Assembly: GCF_000283155.1 (NCBI RefSeq)
Contig: NW_004454193.1
Coordinates: forward strand, 11,825,305 to 11,889,304
Reading direction: 5' to 3'
DNA length: 64,000 nucleotides
Source: Ceratotherium simum simum
Lineage: Eukaryota; Chordata; Mammalia; Perissodactyla; Rhinocerotidae
The notes beneath the pieces are model-generated. The model did no database searches. It was not told the DNA's origin and saw only the letters and a list, made by a program, of their open reading frames with translations. The translations under genes and the position numbers were made by a program. Of the stretch, positions 11,661-23,944 are shown one piece after another. Each line of letters starts with the position of its first letter. Positions within the stretch are counted from its first letter, which is position 1.

Positions 11661-11867
11661 CAGTCATGTCTTGCTTAACGAAGGGGATAGGTTCTGAGAA
11701 ATGTGTCTTTAGGTGATTTCATCATTGTGCGAACATCATGGAGTACTACACAAACCTAGATGGTATAGCCTACTGCACACCAGGCTATAAGGTGCTAACC
11801 TTAGGGGACCACCATCATATATGTGGTTCACCGTTGACTGAAACGTCTTTATGCAGAACATGACTGT
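11661..11867 (+). mobile_element. Tigger-type MITE, 207 bp, TA target duplication (copy 1 of 3)
   Basis: It starts 'cagtcatgtcttgcttaacg' and ends 'gcagaacatgactg', so the ends form inverted repeats. It is flanked by TA on both sides (11659-11660 and 11868-11869), the mark of TcMar/pogo-type insertion. Internal words 'gttctgagaaatg', 'cattgtgcgaacatcatgg' and 'aacctagatggtatagcctac' match the Tigger-derived family I recall as MER6-like (name unverified). It encodes no transposase. It shares its short form with 36711-36920 and 39028-39236. Confidence 0.85.
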
Positions 11868-11984
11868 ATATTAAAGGCCCCAAGATGTTCTTCACTAGAG
11901 AGGTACATTTATCTTTATTTAACTTAACGTTCTACAGATGTATTTGTCCACAAAGCCATTTTAGCAACTAACAATTATTAATGC

Positions 11985-12606
11985 CTGTTGTAAACACTGC
12001 TGGTGCCCTCCTTGATCCTCTCTACTGGGTGGTGCCCCACCTCCCAGATTCTGGGAGCACTGAGTGCAAATACTCACAATTTGACACTTCTAGAAGGTTC
12101 TTCTCTCAGAAATGTCTAGGAGGTTACACCCCATGGTGTGCTGAATCCAGCTCATCCAGCCCACTGTGTTCCTCCCAACTCAGCATCCTGGGCTGTCAAG
12201 TGTTAGTGGTTTGAGATCAGTCATAGTGGAGTATTTGTATCATGAAAATCAGCAAAGTCTACACATCAAGGCTCTTTGTTTGAGAGCCAGTTATTAAACA
12301 TTTACCTAAATACCACTGGTTACGTCCATAGCCAATGACTGACTGACGTGAAGGGTGCTGAAGTCCAACTTTCTTGCAACCAGTTGTGCAAACTTTGTGG
12401 TGCCCTTCATACTCCAGAGCTTCCAGTGAGCTCAGGCTGAGGCTAGACTCCAGGCAAACCCACACCTTTGTTTTGCTCTGCCCCCTGCCCTATCATGTTT
12501 ACCTCAGTCCCTTTTGTGTACAGGATGGCGCTGAGATCATTGGCTCAGTAAATCACTTGCTCAGAAATCCCTATCTCAGGATCTGCATCTAGAGGACTGA
12601 CCTAAG
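11985..12606. repeat. Possible LTR-derived block, not named
   Basis: This GC-richer block ends 'cttgctcagaaatccctatctcaggatctgcatctagaggactgacctaagaca'. That resembles a common repeat end (ctcaggctctgcttctgg..acc.aa.ctaagaca). Short frames on both strands (11981-12214, 12259-12592) fall inside it. Boundaries and family are uncertain. Confidence 0.35.
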
Positions 12607-12929
12607 ACAATCTCCTATTGGAACTAGTGTTGCACAAAGCATACTTTAAGAATAGCTAAAACAGAAGAATCGAGGGTCTGTATCTATGACACACCATTCT
12701 CTGTGAATAAAACTTACTTCAATCACACCTTTGTTGATCTGAATAATTGTTGAGCAGCATGCATATCGCATTTGCCCGTGGATATCTTGAGTGTTGGAAC
12801 TTTGCCTCATTCATTTTCGCTGTATCCTTTAAGGTCCTCATGAGCATTGTGAATACTCAAAATGTTTTCTCAAACTGTTTTGACAATGCCTGGCAAGGGC
12901 ATCCTGTTAGGCAGTTTGGCATATTATTT

Positions 12930-13230
12930 TAGAGCGTAGTCTCTGGCTCATAAAACCTGGGTCCAGATTCTATTTCATCATTTATTTAACCTGGGGCGAA
13001 GCAAGTTTGCCTATTTGCAAAATAGATATTAACGTACTTACTTCAAATGTCTGTTTTGAGGCTTACTTTCCCTTGCAAAATGGAGTAAATGCATTCAGCT
13101 CAAATATTTTTATGAGTACTCAATGTGATAAATAGTATTTAACTTGGTAACTGGCACTAACATCCTTAATATTTACCAGCCATAGCTATCTAGCACAATG
13201 TCTGGCACATTGTAGGCATTTAAGAAAGTT
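12930..13230 (+). repeat. MIR/L2-like remnants
   Basis: 'agtctctggctcataaaacctgggtccagattctat' fits a MIR head, and 'ctagcacaatgtctggcacattgtaggcatttaag' fits the MIR or L2 3' end. The middle is too decayed to join them with certainty. Confidence 0.5.
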
Positions 13231-14690
13231 CCTTTGGAACAAATATAGTTAAATATTCAGATAATAAGCTAACTTCAACATCTTTCACAGAGACAGTAAT
13301 TCACCTGCAGTTGAATTGTTTTCCTTTTTTAAATAACCCAAAGGCCACCTCAAATCCTCTGTGGAAAAAGGCAAAGCATTGAATAACTATAAACAGATTT
13401 CTACAGGCAATATTGTTTGTGATTTAGTTGGTCTAAGAAATAGTGAAAAGAATGCAGGCAGAATGCAAACACAGGAACCAATTCCTAAGGAAAATGCTAT
13501 TTCCATGCAAAAATATCAGATAAAAAATAATGATATTCTCAGGTTTATTATATCTATCAGGGAATATAGAATTTTTTTTTTTGGTTTCTCCCAAGAAATA
13601 CCTGTGGAAATCCTATGTGGGCAGTGAGAAATAGAAACATACTACACACAAACACACACACACATGCACACCTTTCTTGTTATGTTCATAGAAGTTTTGA
13701 AATGCTTGAAGCCAGGTTGATACGTCAAGTCAAGTAGAGGAAGGGTATTTTTCCCAAGATGGAGAAACACAGCAATTTGTCTGTCGGATCACACAATCTC
13801 ACCCCAAGAGGTATTTAGCAAAGCTACTTGAAACAAGGTAGGAGCTGCTGTCTGTTGCTTTTAAACAGAGCTTTTTATAGGTAATTGATGAGAGCAAGAG
13901 AGAATGATCTCGTTAGGTGCTTTCAATTTTAAAATATCTTACCAGTGGTGAGCACACAAGGGTGGTCCTGGTTCCTACTGCTGGGAAGGGAGTTTATATT
14001 AACACAAACTGATAAACACTAAAAGAGGAACCAGACCCCCCATCTCCGTCCTACTTCTCCAACATTGCCCTCATCCTAGGTACAATCTTTCACTATCGCA
14101 ATCTTAGCGCAATCTTTCACTGTCTCCTGTCCTAAGGATCTCTGTAAATGTAACCCCCCCAGGTTACTCTGCATGTCCTGCTGTGCAGATCCAAGCTAGG
14201 GGTTGTGCAGTTAGTCATGGCTGCAATACTTTTATCCTGTGGTGACAGAAGACACTGTCATTCCCAGCTTCCTCTTGCAGCTGGGCTCACAGAGGATGCC
14301 TTGGGTCATGCATGTATTTTTCTCCTTTGCTTAAGTAGTGCATTCAAAATCTGGCTACCCCACCAAGAATGTGCTGGGTGCAGACTAACTGTGTCTTCAA
14401 GGAAACTCCACAAAGGGACTTACATCAGTCACTTTTTCAGTCTCATTCATTCATTCTGTCTTTCTCTCCTTCTTGCTCTGTTTCTCTTTCCTTTCCACTT
14501 CTTACAATGATTCTTTCTGCAGTGACTACTTAATTGTATTACCATAGTCAAGTCACCTGAACTTGGTATGTTTTATTTCTTCATCTGAAACAGTGAAGAT
14601 AAAAACAGCATCCTTCTTAAAAAGGAAAAATGCTAGGAGAGGCCTATGAAAAAAATGCCCCATTTCAGGTTCGGTATGATTGGTCTTATC
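13231..14690. other. No gene supported; small (CA)n tract
   Basis: A short (CA)n run lies at 13643-13672 and a C run at 14154-14160. Frames at 13361-13627 (88 codons) and 14205-14510 (101 codons) have no recognised likeness. A weak MIR-like patch lies at 14521-14600. Confidence 0.4.
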
Positions 14691-14954
14691 CAATCTCCTC
14701 ATTCAACTTAGCCCCAGACATCCATGAGGCACAAAGTGTGTGTGGAGAGTGAGGTGAGAATTGAATTCCAGGGTCTGCCCTGCCGAGTCTGAGATGAAGT
14801 CTGATCAGACTCATTACTTGAGTGAACATCTGCTTGAACAAAGAGCTTGCCATATATATTCATATTTAAGCATCCATAGAACCATATCACGTCTTAGACG
14901 TGTCAAAACTGAGGCAGAGATTTGTTAAGTAACTCAGATCCCTGGAAAATAGTG

Positions 14955-15200
14955 TGAAGCTGCTTAGTGGGAACTAGTGGGTGGCCAGATGGACTCCGTG
15001 AGGGTGACCCATTCTGGGAGCTGCCCCGTGTCTGCCTGATCAGGTGCAGGAAAGCCTGCTTGGCTCCCAGACAGATCCCCCTGGGGAGGAGAAAGAGGGC
15101 CCTTGGTGGACCTTGTGCCAGACCTGGGCTTGGGTCCCGCAAATGTGAGACAAAGCAGGACCTGAGGCTGGCTGCGTGGCGCTGACTGCTGCTGTGAGCT
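14955..15200. other. GC-richer patch with overlapping open frames
   Basis: Against an AT-rich background this stretch is clearly richer in G and C (for example 'gatccccctggggaggag'). It is open on the plus strand (14967-15185) and on the minus strand (14964-15281). No family is recognised. It could be an unnamed repeat, an old exon or chance; few CpGs are present, so it is not a CpG island. Confidence 0.35.
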
Positions 15201-15624
15201 TACTGGCAAGCAAACTGCTTTTCTTCCGTGTATTGTTTTGTAGCCAAGCTGGTGTTGAAGTTCTCCACTGTCATCCTGCACTTCAGTTAATCATGGCTCT
15301 TCCTTTTATCCCACATATGCAATGACTTTAATTTCACCTTTGTAGTTTATTTGAACTCTTTGTATTGCCACATGAAGTTTAGTCGCATGTACAGACACAG
15401 GCTTGGGAGGACACGTCCTACAACCTTCTTTCACTTTAAAGTGCCTTACTCATAAATAAAATTCTTTAAGCAGTATCCTTGTCTAAAGAAAAAAAAGTAA
15501 ACGACATTATTTTCCTCTGAAAATTAGATCTTGAGTTCTAACTCAGGTCTGTCTGTGTTGGCAGACAGTTACGCATTATTTTTGCTGAGACTGGGGTTGC
15601 TGAGCCAGGGAGTCTCAAAAACTA

Positions 15625-15873
15625 GGGGCTGGCCCGGTGGCATAGTGGTTAAGTTCTCACACTCCACTTTGGTGGCTCGGGGTTGGTGGGTTAGGATCCC
15701 AGGCGCGCACCTACTCACCGCTCGTCAAGCCATGCTGTGGTGGTGTCCCATATAAAGTAGAGGAAGATGAGCACGGATGTTAGCCCAGAGCCAATCTTCC
15801 TCAGTAAAAAGAGTAGGATTAGCAACAGATGTTAGCTCAAGGCTAGTCTTCCTCACACACACACACAAAAAAC
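15625..15873 (+). mobile_element. ERE SINE (ERE1-like), plus strand
   Basis: It starts 'ggggctggcccggtggcatagtggttaag', with a tRNA-like B-box region 'ggttaggatcccagg'. It continues 'catgctgtggtggtgtcccatataaagtagaggaagatgagcacggatgttagc' and a doubled 'gatgttagctca..cttcctca' tail ending in CA repeats. This family is specific to perissodactyls. The target duplication is unclear (possibly 'aaaaacta'). Confidence 0.92.
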
Positions 15874-16154
15874 ACTACCATTAGATAAGAATTTACACAA
15901 AGATGTTTACCACTATTGAAGGGCAGAAGTACTTACCTCATCCAGGCAAGATCCATTGTTTGTTATATTTGGGCCACAGGCTTCACTTTTTTCCAACAGC
16001 AGTGTCTTTACTTCGGTTGTCATCCCATCACTTCATAATTTTCATTGAGGAAAAAAATGGAAAGTAACGGAAGGGTGGCTGTATCAATTACACCACCTAA
16101 CCCGCGTGTGCCAATTCTTTCACAAACTCTTTTCTTCAGAAGGGAGTTCTTCAG

Positions 16155-16262
16155 CCTTCACTTTTTCAGATGAAGAAATAAAATACCGAAAGTTGAAGTG
16201 ACTTGACTAAGATCATATAGATAAGTAGAAGTCCTGGGACTTGATTCATGACCTGCTCCCAC
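16155..16262 (-). repeat. MIR SINE, minus strand
   Basis: 'ttttcagatgaagaaataaaa...gttgaagtgacttgactaagatcatatagataagtagaagtcctgggacttgattc' is the reverse complement order of MIR (core, then splice-like ggtcacacagctagtaagtgg, then head). Confidence 0.7.
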
Positions 16263-16866
16263 CTCTCTGGGATGATATTTGCATTATAGAATATTACTTT
16301 CAATTATCCTGTAGTATTTTTCTGGGAAAAATAGTACTCAGTGATCATGTCACCCTGATGGATTATATGGGTAGAATTTAGGCAGATTATGTAACCCTAA
16401 TGTGATAAGAAAGTACTCTCCTTTGAAGAAGAAATTACTGAGTCACTAATTTAAAATTTTATGATCTGGTGCCAGAGCTATAATAACAATGAAATTTTCA
16501 GGCTAAAGACAAATCATGAGGGCAATAATTGTGTCATTTTCAAGACAGTAGGATATATCAAAAGCCCCAAGCCACATGTACTTTATCTTTGATCATATAA
16601 ATGTGAAAACAAGTTTTACTCTGTTTTCTGCCAAGGTATGATTATTCTCTCTCTCCAGGTTTCTCTCCCTCTTCCCTCTGCCCCCTTTTTATTTTAGAAA
16701 CTAATTATTCAGTGCCATTTAACATTTCTATGAACAGCCTCTATGTTTTTGTTTCAAGTTTCCTTCTGCCTAGGGTGGCACCATCCAACTTCTTCTATAT
16801 CCATTAAACAGATACCTTTGTTTAAAGTAGAACGTATACATATACATACATACATATATATATATA

Positions 16867-17108
16867 TTTTGGTGAGGAAGATTGGCCCTACACTAACATC
16901 TGTTGCCAATCTTTCTCTTTTTGCCTGAAGAAGATTGTCCCTGAACTAACATCTGTGCCAACCTTCCTCTATTTTTTATATATAGGATGCCTCCACAGCA
17001 TGGTTTGATGAGCAGTGTGTATGTCCACACCCGGGATTCGAACCTGTGAACCCTGGGCCCCTGAAGCAGAGCGTGCGAACTTAACCACTATGCCACCGGG
17101 CCTGCTCC
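16867..17108 (-). mobile_element. ERE SINE (ERE1-like), minus strand, with TSD
   Basis: The right end 'taaccactatgccaccgggcctgctcc' is the reversed ERE head, and the doubled 'gaggaagattggccctacactaacatctg' is the reversed tail. The 9-bp target duplication 'aaagtagaa' lies at 16824-16832 and 17110-17118. The stretch 16833-16866, between the left duplication and the element, is the SINE's tail turned into a TA/TACA microsatellite. The frame at 16743-16928 crosses this junction and is not a gene. Confidence 0.93.
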
Positions 17109-17759
17109 AAAAGTAGAATATTTTTTAAAATGCAATGTGACAATAGTCCAACTCTAAGTGTATTAAACTCTAAGTGTATTAAACAACAAAGAGATGTATT
17201 AATGTATATGATAAGAAGTCTGGGAGTGGTCAGGGTCCAGAGTTGGTTAAAATATATTGATTCAATAGCTGTCACCAAGGACTCAGGTTCCTACCCCTTT
17301 CTGAGGGAAAATATACTGAGGATAACAACATTTTTCAAGGCGCCGATATGGAAGTCCTGGTTCCACGTGCCATATACCACAAATAAGGAACTCTTCCTTC
17401 CTGAATGTTACATTTAGGGAGTAAGGAAAACCTTTCCCAGAGGCCCTTTAGCAACTTTTCAGTCATGTCTTGTTGTCCAGAATCATGTTACATGTCAGTA
17501 CCTAAATCTATCATTGATAATGGAAATGGCCCCATCCTGAATGGCTTAGACAAATTCTAATTTGACAACGGAAGCGGGGACTGTGGCTGGAACTGCCTCT
17601 CCTGAAGAACTTGACTGTGGATAATTGAATCAACTGTAGTTCTTTAAACAAGAAACAGTAATAATAAGGTGGAATGAGATAGGGAGAGCAGATAATTATT
17701 TGGGTAGGGAACCAAACTTCTTTGCCGAAGTACTCTACAAAATTGAGTTAAGATGTTAA

Positions 17760-18012
17760 ATTTTCTGTGAAATCTTCTCTACTCAGGACAGACCAGTTAA
17801 CGATTTCCTTTTCTGCCCCCTATCTGAACCTTGTATATACCTTTGCTGTTATAATTATCCTATTGCATTGCACAGAATAAAATTAAATGGGAGCCTTTCC
17901 TACCAGTAGTGAACTCTTTATGGCAAAAGAGATGTTTTATTCATCTTTATAGCCACAGCACCTAACAATGACTGGCACATAATTGGTTTTCAATGAGTGT
18001 TTATTAAATATA
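17760..18012 (+). mobile_element. L2 LINE 3' end
   Basis: 'tttattcatctttatagccacagcacctaacaatgactggcacataattggttttcaatgagtgtttatt' matches the L2 3' end, preceded by 'tgaaatcttctctactcaggaca' from the L2 3' region. It is non-coding. Confidence 0.7.
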
Positions 18013-18199
18013 ATTGGAAAGTAAATTCTATTCATAAATGTAATAATTTCTAAATTCAATACATCATTTATGATAACATTTTAAAAGAAAATTTCGCTTT
18101 TCTCATAGTAAGGAGCCACTGTTGTGCAAACATGATAAATGATAGTTAAGAAGAAATTACAGCTACATGGGAAGAACATTACAAAAATGAGAAGAATAA

Positions 18200-18366
18200 A
18201 GATATAGATTTGAACCTATGGTGGATAGATGAATAGATATATTATAAAACAAGTATAGGAAAATATTAATAATAGAATCTAAGTGGTAGGTACACGTGTT
18301 CACTATAAAATACTTTCAACTTTTCTACATGTATAAAATTTTTCATAATGAAATCTTGGAAAATAA
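18200..18366 (+). mobile_element. L1M 3' end fragment
   Basis: 'actttcaacttttctacatgtataaaatttttcataatgaaatcttggaaaataaaa' is a typical old L1 3' end with an A-rich tail. It is sense on the plus strand and truncated to under 200 bp. Confidence 0.65.
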
Positions 18367-18369
18367 AAT

Positions 18370-19615
18370 ATTTGAAACTGTTCCTTGGTTACAATTGTAT
18401 TAACTGTTTTGGGAACATGTGCATATAAAACAATAAAATGTAGAAAAAATAAACGATTGATTAGTCAAGATAATGTGATCATAGGGTTCTATTTTTTCTT
18501 TTTCTTTTAATGATTGTTACCGTGTGGTTTGGGAGAGGTAATTTTATATTGCAAAAAATAAGCCACAATGAGTGCTATTATAATGGAGTCTGGAAATATA
18601 GAATATTTTTGGTTAAAAACTAATTTATACAGAGAAAAATATATTTTAAAAAGTATATTTAGCAATAAATAATAATGCAATACATTGATTAGTCATTATA
18701 GAAAAACATCGAATTGCGTGTATAAACCAAGATCCAACATCTGAATTTAGTCATTTTTATAATAAAAATTCACAAATACGAGAAAGTGTAGAAACAAAAT
18801 GAGAGTGGAAGATGCTCATCATTTCCAATGTTTTCTTTTTTCCTAATTCAGTTTTTATTATAGAAAAGACTCAAAGTATATTAGTGTAATAAACATTTAT
18901 TGATCATGTAGTGTATTCTAGCCACTATGCCCTTCAAACTTTGAATTATGTCTAAAATTCTCCATTTGCAGGTAACCAAGGGAAGAATGAAATTATTCAG
19001 TAAGGCTTAGCAGTGTAAAGTCCTCTCTATTATTATTTTTTTGTCTTTTCTAATATGAGACTGACATCCAGCCAGTATCAATTCTATTTAATTCTCTCCG
19101 GTCTATTTATTCACTGATGGCACGTATAACTTTGCACCAAAGAGCCAAGTATAGAATTTACTGACACCTGGAAAGCAGATGTGTCCAGCTAATGGAGTCT
19201 CCCTTCTGCTGACCATGACCTTTCCAGTATGAAGGGCACATTTCTGCAGCTGTCTCACCTCCAAGGTGAAAAAAAAAGCCCCTTCTGATAGAGGAAATGA
19301 GATTGATAACGGGGAAGTGATCCCACCATAAAATTAGCACCACAATTAACAGATTAATGACAGTGATGTACGATTTGGCTTACTGAGGAAACAGGCAGAG
19401 GGGAGAGTAAGTTTACTCTGAATCATGACTGTTCCTAACACCAAAGAAAATATTTTCCATTTTGTTTTACTATTTAAGTGGGTTTTTTTTCCTTTGCATA
19501 CCTATGGTTTTTTTGTTTGTATGTTTGTGATTATAAATATGAATTTATAAAAACACACATATAGGTATACAGGGGAGGAGAGAGAGAAAGGCTGTTGTTG
19601 CTAATAATGTTAATG
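18370..19615. other. AT-rich sequence, no recognised feature
   Basis: There are many A or T runs. The 61-codon minus-strand frame at 19158-19343 has no likeness to a known family. Confidence 0.45.
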
Positions 19616-19617
19616 AT

Positions 19618-20101
19618 TGTATTAGTTTCCTGTTGCTGCTGTGACAAAATACTACAAACAATGGTTTAAAACAATGCAAATTAATTATCTTACATTTCTG
19701 GAGATCAGAAGGATGAAATGGGTCTTGAGCTAAACTCAAGATGTTGGCAGGGCTGTGTTCTTTCTGGAGGCTTCAGAGGCAAATGCTTTTTCTTGCCTTT
19801 TCCAGCTTCTGGAAGCTGCCCACCTGCCTTGGCTCATGGCCCCTTTCTGTCTTCAAAGCCAACAATGGCTCATAGAGTCTATCTCACCTTATATCATTCT
19901 GACACTTACTCTTCTGCCTCCTTCTTCCACATTTAAAGAACCTTTTGATTATACTGAGCCCACTTAGAGAATCCAGGATAATCTTTTAATCTCAAGGTCA
20001 TCTGCTTAGCAACCTAATTCACCCCTTTCCATGTAACACAACACATACACAGGTTCTAGAGATTAGGACGTGGGCATAGGGTGGTTATTCTCCCCACCAC
20101 A
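19618..20101 (-). mobile_element. MLT1 solo LTR (ERVL-MaLR), minus strand
   Basis: The left end 'tgtattagtttcctgttgctgctgtgac' and the right end 'gattaggacgtgggcatagg...tccccaccaca' are the two reversed ends of an MLT1B/D-type LTR. Between them are 'ggcagggctgtgttctttctggaggct', 'gccttttccagcttctgg' and 'tcttcaaagccaacaatgg'. It is near full length and carries no internal retroviral genes. Frames at 19718-19967 lie inside it. Confidence 0.85.
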
Positions 20102-20159
20102 ATGGTCTATATAGATTGTTAGTCTGTATCTTGCTTTTCTATCTTTCTCTCCTCGGAAT

Positions 20160-20330
20160 GGGGATTTGCTGAACACTGATTATGTATCAGTCACCTTACT
20201 GAATGTTGGATTTATTGTTGCTTGTTCATAGTACACTTGTTTATCTCATAATAAACGATTTTAAAATATCATTTTCCCTTTTAACAGATAAGAAAACTGG
20301 GATCCTGAGGACTAAAATGTTTACAGTGGA
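20160..20330 (-). repeat. MIR SINE, minus strand, degraded
   Basis: 'tttgctgaacactgattatgtatcagtcaccttactgaatg' followed by 'cccttttaacagataagaaaactgggatcctgagg' follows the reversed MIR order. Much of the rest is lost. Confidence 0.55.
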
Positions 20331-20644
20331 GGATGATGATTTTTATCTAAATCTCTCTAACTATAAAACCATTCCCTATGCTTGAATCATTACATTATAA
20401 CCCATCAACCTTGGGAAAAAATAGATTTCTCAAACCATTTGAACTCTCAGATTTGAAAAGAATAAGGAAAATAATGCAAAAAATTCTGAACATCCTCAAC
20501 AGTCATAGAGAAATGAAATCCTTAGAAAATATTTATATGTAAAAGGCAATCTCTGATTAGTGGACAGCTAAGTGGTGAATGCTTTTTGTCTTAAATGCAG
20601 CTGGCAGGAGAAGACTGCTGCAGTTGAGCTAGTATCAAACTATT

Positions 20645-21150
20645 AATTCATTCAACAATGTTTATTAAGCCTCACCTATATGTCAGATAGAGTGTCAGTT
20701 GTATACACAAAATGGTGGGCCAAAATTGTTCTGGTTTCTATCTTTGTGGAGCCTATGAATGAATTGGGAAAACAAAAATTAGTCAAATAGCCAAATAAAT
20801 AGGTATTAACTAGTGACCCTGGTAAGTGCTATAAAAGGGCTAGATATGAAAGCATAATAAAGAAGGGATTGACTAAGTTTGGGGGAGGTGGTAAGAGAAG
20901 TCCTGATGTGAAATTGGAAGGCTGGACAGGAGTTAACCAGGCTAATATGGGCAGGTGGAGGTTTCCACTTGAGAAAATAGAGATGGAAAAAGGCCCTGGA
21001 GGGTAAAGAATTGCAGATTTGCAATCTAGAAGACCAGTGTGGATAGAGGACCTGAAGAGTGGAGAAAAATGGTGTAAGGTCAGTTGGGAAAGCAAGGCAC
21101 AGGTGTGCCATGCAGGGTACACTACTGTTGCCTCCCTAAAGAACAAGATT
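20645..21150 (-). mobile_element. L2 LINE, minus strand
   Basis: It starts 'attcattcaacaatgtttattaagcctcacctatatgtcaga', the reversed L2 3' end, and runs on with 'tggagcctatgaatgaattggg', 'gtaagtgctataaa', 'aaaaaggccctgg' and 'gaagaccagtgtggat', the usual reversed L2 order. Minus-strand frames of about 101-105 codons at 20806-21146 are relics of the L2 sense strand, not intact proteins. Confidence 0.75.
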
Positions 21151-22825
21151 TAGCACCTGGTAGGCAGGTCTGTACTCAGCACAAAGGTGGTTAAGGACCG
21201 AAGGACAATGGGCATCTCAGCAAAAGACAAAGCATTTGAGGAAAGTCTAGTTTGCTCTCTGTGCCAGATGAGACCCACCTTTCACTGGGAACCATCTGGT
21301 ATACCAGATTCAGAGCAAGGCTCTCATCATTTCGGATCATTTCATTAAGTCAGATCTTGAACACATGTGCTCCATCCCATGATACTGAGCTCAGTGTTTG
21401 ACATCGTTGCTCCCCAGGGAGAGCAGACCTCGAGGGGCATCAGAAGAGGTCATATTAATCACTTAGGTAATTTACAGTTGTTGTAACACAATGGAACCCC
21501 AGAGCCTTACAGAGTTAGCTTTCACCACATTTAAAGAGGGAAATGATGGTAATTAAAAATGACATTTCTAATTAGTGAGAGGTTAATTAGTGAGAGGCTG
21601 GGAGGACTGAGGATCCCAAGTCTCCCATTTCCCAATCCACCGCTCCCTTGCAACTGGTTACAATGCTCTCTACTTTTCTCTTGCTGCAGGGTAGCTATGG
21701 ACCTTGAGGCAAATTTCTTCGATATGTTTGGCTCCAATATAACTTTTGATAAGGAGAGCAGCTGATGTAGTCTCAGAACCTGTCTCAGTGTTTGGTATGA
21801 AAAAGATATAAGACTGTGAATGAGCTCCATGGACAATTCAGGTTCAACACATTTGCAAGACCCAGCAAAGTAAAAGAAATAGGCTTTTGAGAATCCAAAA
21901 TTGCTGGTGCACTTTATGAGAATTTTCCAGTCTCTCACAGAGGCTGCTTATTGTTTTATAGACAGTCAAGACTACTGTGATTATTTTGAGTAGCAATGTA
22001 AAAGTGACACCGGCTTAGCCAGGGGGATAAAGGACCACTAGCAGATGTTCGTACAGGAGAGAGAAGTGAGAGTTGAAAGATGAAATAATTAAGAATTAAC
22101 ACACAAAATCCAAACAGAAAAGTAAAATTTTTAAAATATAAAGAAACAAAAAACCAAGAATTAAATTAGAATAGAAGCCTATCCCTATTCCAAAAGGCAG
22201 TAAATTGCTATGCATATCTTTTTTGGCACCTACTTTACAATAATCTACACCTACATTTTGTCTTTTCAAGATGACTCAAGATTATCATTAAATTTATTTT
22301 CATCTATTTAATTAGACCAAAACACTTTTCTATAATATTTCACACACTTGATGATCTTCTTAATCATCAAAAGTTTAACACAGCAAAGGATTACGGGTGT
22401 GTGTGTTTGTGTGTGTGCAATAAAACACATCATTGCTTGTCCTCTTAATTATCAAAAATTTGTCATAATGAAAGACCTATCCCTATCACCCTCTTTCTTC
22501 TGTTGAGGAAATTTTAGATAGCATAAGTTACTTTATATTCTATTCTATTCTCCATAAGATACACTTTGTAAATTCAAGAAATCATAATCCTAGAGGTCAA
22601 TTAAATTTTTTTTATTATTTAGGACAGAATCTTTTTTAACATTGTACAGAACTCTGTGGAAGTAACTCAAGGGCCAATAGGAGAGCTTGATGGGGAGAGA
22701 GGAAGGTCCCCATCTACCTGTGAACCAAAATATTTCTGTTTTCATCTGTTTATATAATGGCCCTCTATTGAAGATCTAATTGGGGAAAAGAGTTCAGATA
22801 ATTGCCTTAAAAAGTATTTGAGCCA
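21151..22825. other. No gene supported; one (GT)n tract
   Basis: A short (GT)n run lies at 22396-22418. A 22-bp near-repeat (tcttcttaatcatcaaaagt / tcctcttaattatcaaaaat) occurs at about 22355 and 22440. The 135-codon minus-strand frame at 21531-21938 has no recognised domain. Confidence 0.4.
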
Positions 22826-22829
22826 TTGC

Positions 22830-23065
22830 CTAAAAGAAGGAGAATTTGTCACAGATTAAGGACCTATTATGTGTCAACTACTTTATATCTATTATCTTAG
22901 ATAACCATTACCACAATTCTTGCCTGTAACAACTTGTTTCACAGATGAAGAAACTGAGGCAAAGAGATTAAATATTTTATTGCAAGCCAGACTGCCCAAT
23001 CAGGTAGGTCCAGAAAAAGAACCCATGATTTATGTACTCTTGAACCCAAAATCATTCTTAAGGGT
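22830..23065 (-). repeat. MIR SINE, minus strand
   Basis: 'gacctattatgtgtcaactactttatatctattatctta', then 'cacagatgaagaaactgaggcaaagagattaaatattttattgcaagccagactgcccaatcagg', is the reversed MIR order. Confidence 0.75.
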
Positions 23066-23432
23066 TAAGTTTACTAATACCTTCACATATGTTTAATAAA
23101 GATAAACTTCTCTGTCAACGGATTGTCAGCCTTACTAATTTTCCTTTCCCATGATTTGTGCTGAGTACAACCGTTGTTTTTGACACTGGTGTCCTTGTGA
23201 GTCTCTTCTTTTATTTGAGACTTAACGTGTTTGTGTAGTCTCTGTAAATTGTTGTTAAAGGGGTATAGATACCCACTACAGATTTCTTATCACTAGAGAA
23301 CAAGAGTGATGGTTATTTTTTCAACTTTGAAGATGATCCTATGACCATGTAGATTTATCAAACCTCATCCTCTCTGAGTACCATCCTGACGTATTTTTCC
23401 CCTAGGCAAAACTATTAAGCATTAGTAATTAT

Positions 23433-23940
23433 ATTAGTGTTCTATTTGCTGCCATAACTAATTACCACAAACTTGGAGGCTTAAAACAACACATGTGTAT
23501 TGCCTGATAGTTCTGTAGGTCAGAAGTTCAAAACCCAATGAGTATTATCAAGTTAAAATCAAGGCAGTGGCAGGGCTGTGCTCTTTTCCGTATTCTCTAG
23601 GGGAGAATCTGTTTCTGTGCTTTTTCTTGCTTCTAGAAGCTATCTTCACTCTTTGGCTCCTGGACCCCCTCCTCCATCTTCAAAGCCAGCAGTGCTGCAT
23701 CTCTCTGACCTTTCTTCTTTAATCATATCTCCCTCTGATCATAGCCTCTGGAAGATTCTTTGCTTCTAAGGAATCGTGATAAGATTGGGCCGACCTGGAC
23801 TATCTAAAATACTCTCCCATCTCAAGGTCCTTAACGTTGATTACATCAACAAAGTCACTTTTGCCATACAGAGTAACAGTTGCATAGGTTTGAGGATTAG
23901 GTTGTGGACACCTGGAGGGGCTATTATTCTGCTTTCCACA
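23433..23940 (-). mobile_element. MLT1 solo LTR (ERVL-MaLR), minus strand
   Basis: It starts 'attagtgttctatttgctgccataactaattaccacaaacttggaggcttaaaacaac' and ends 'gattaggttgtggacacctggaggggctattattctgctttccaca'. 'ctcaaggtccttaac' and 'cttcaaagccagcagtg' confirm an MLT1B/D-type LTR in reverse. Frames at 23578-23997 fall inside it or just past it. Confidence 0.88.
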
Positions 23941-23944
23941 GTTA

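Noticed and set aside
20806..21146. Paired minus-strand frames of 101 and 105 codons as a gene
   Set aside because: They overlap each other in different frames and coincide with a reversed L2 element.
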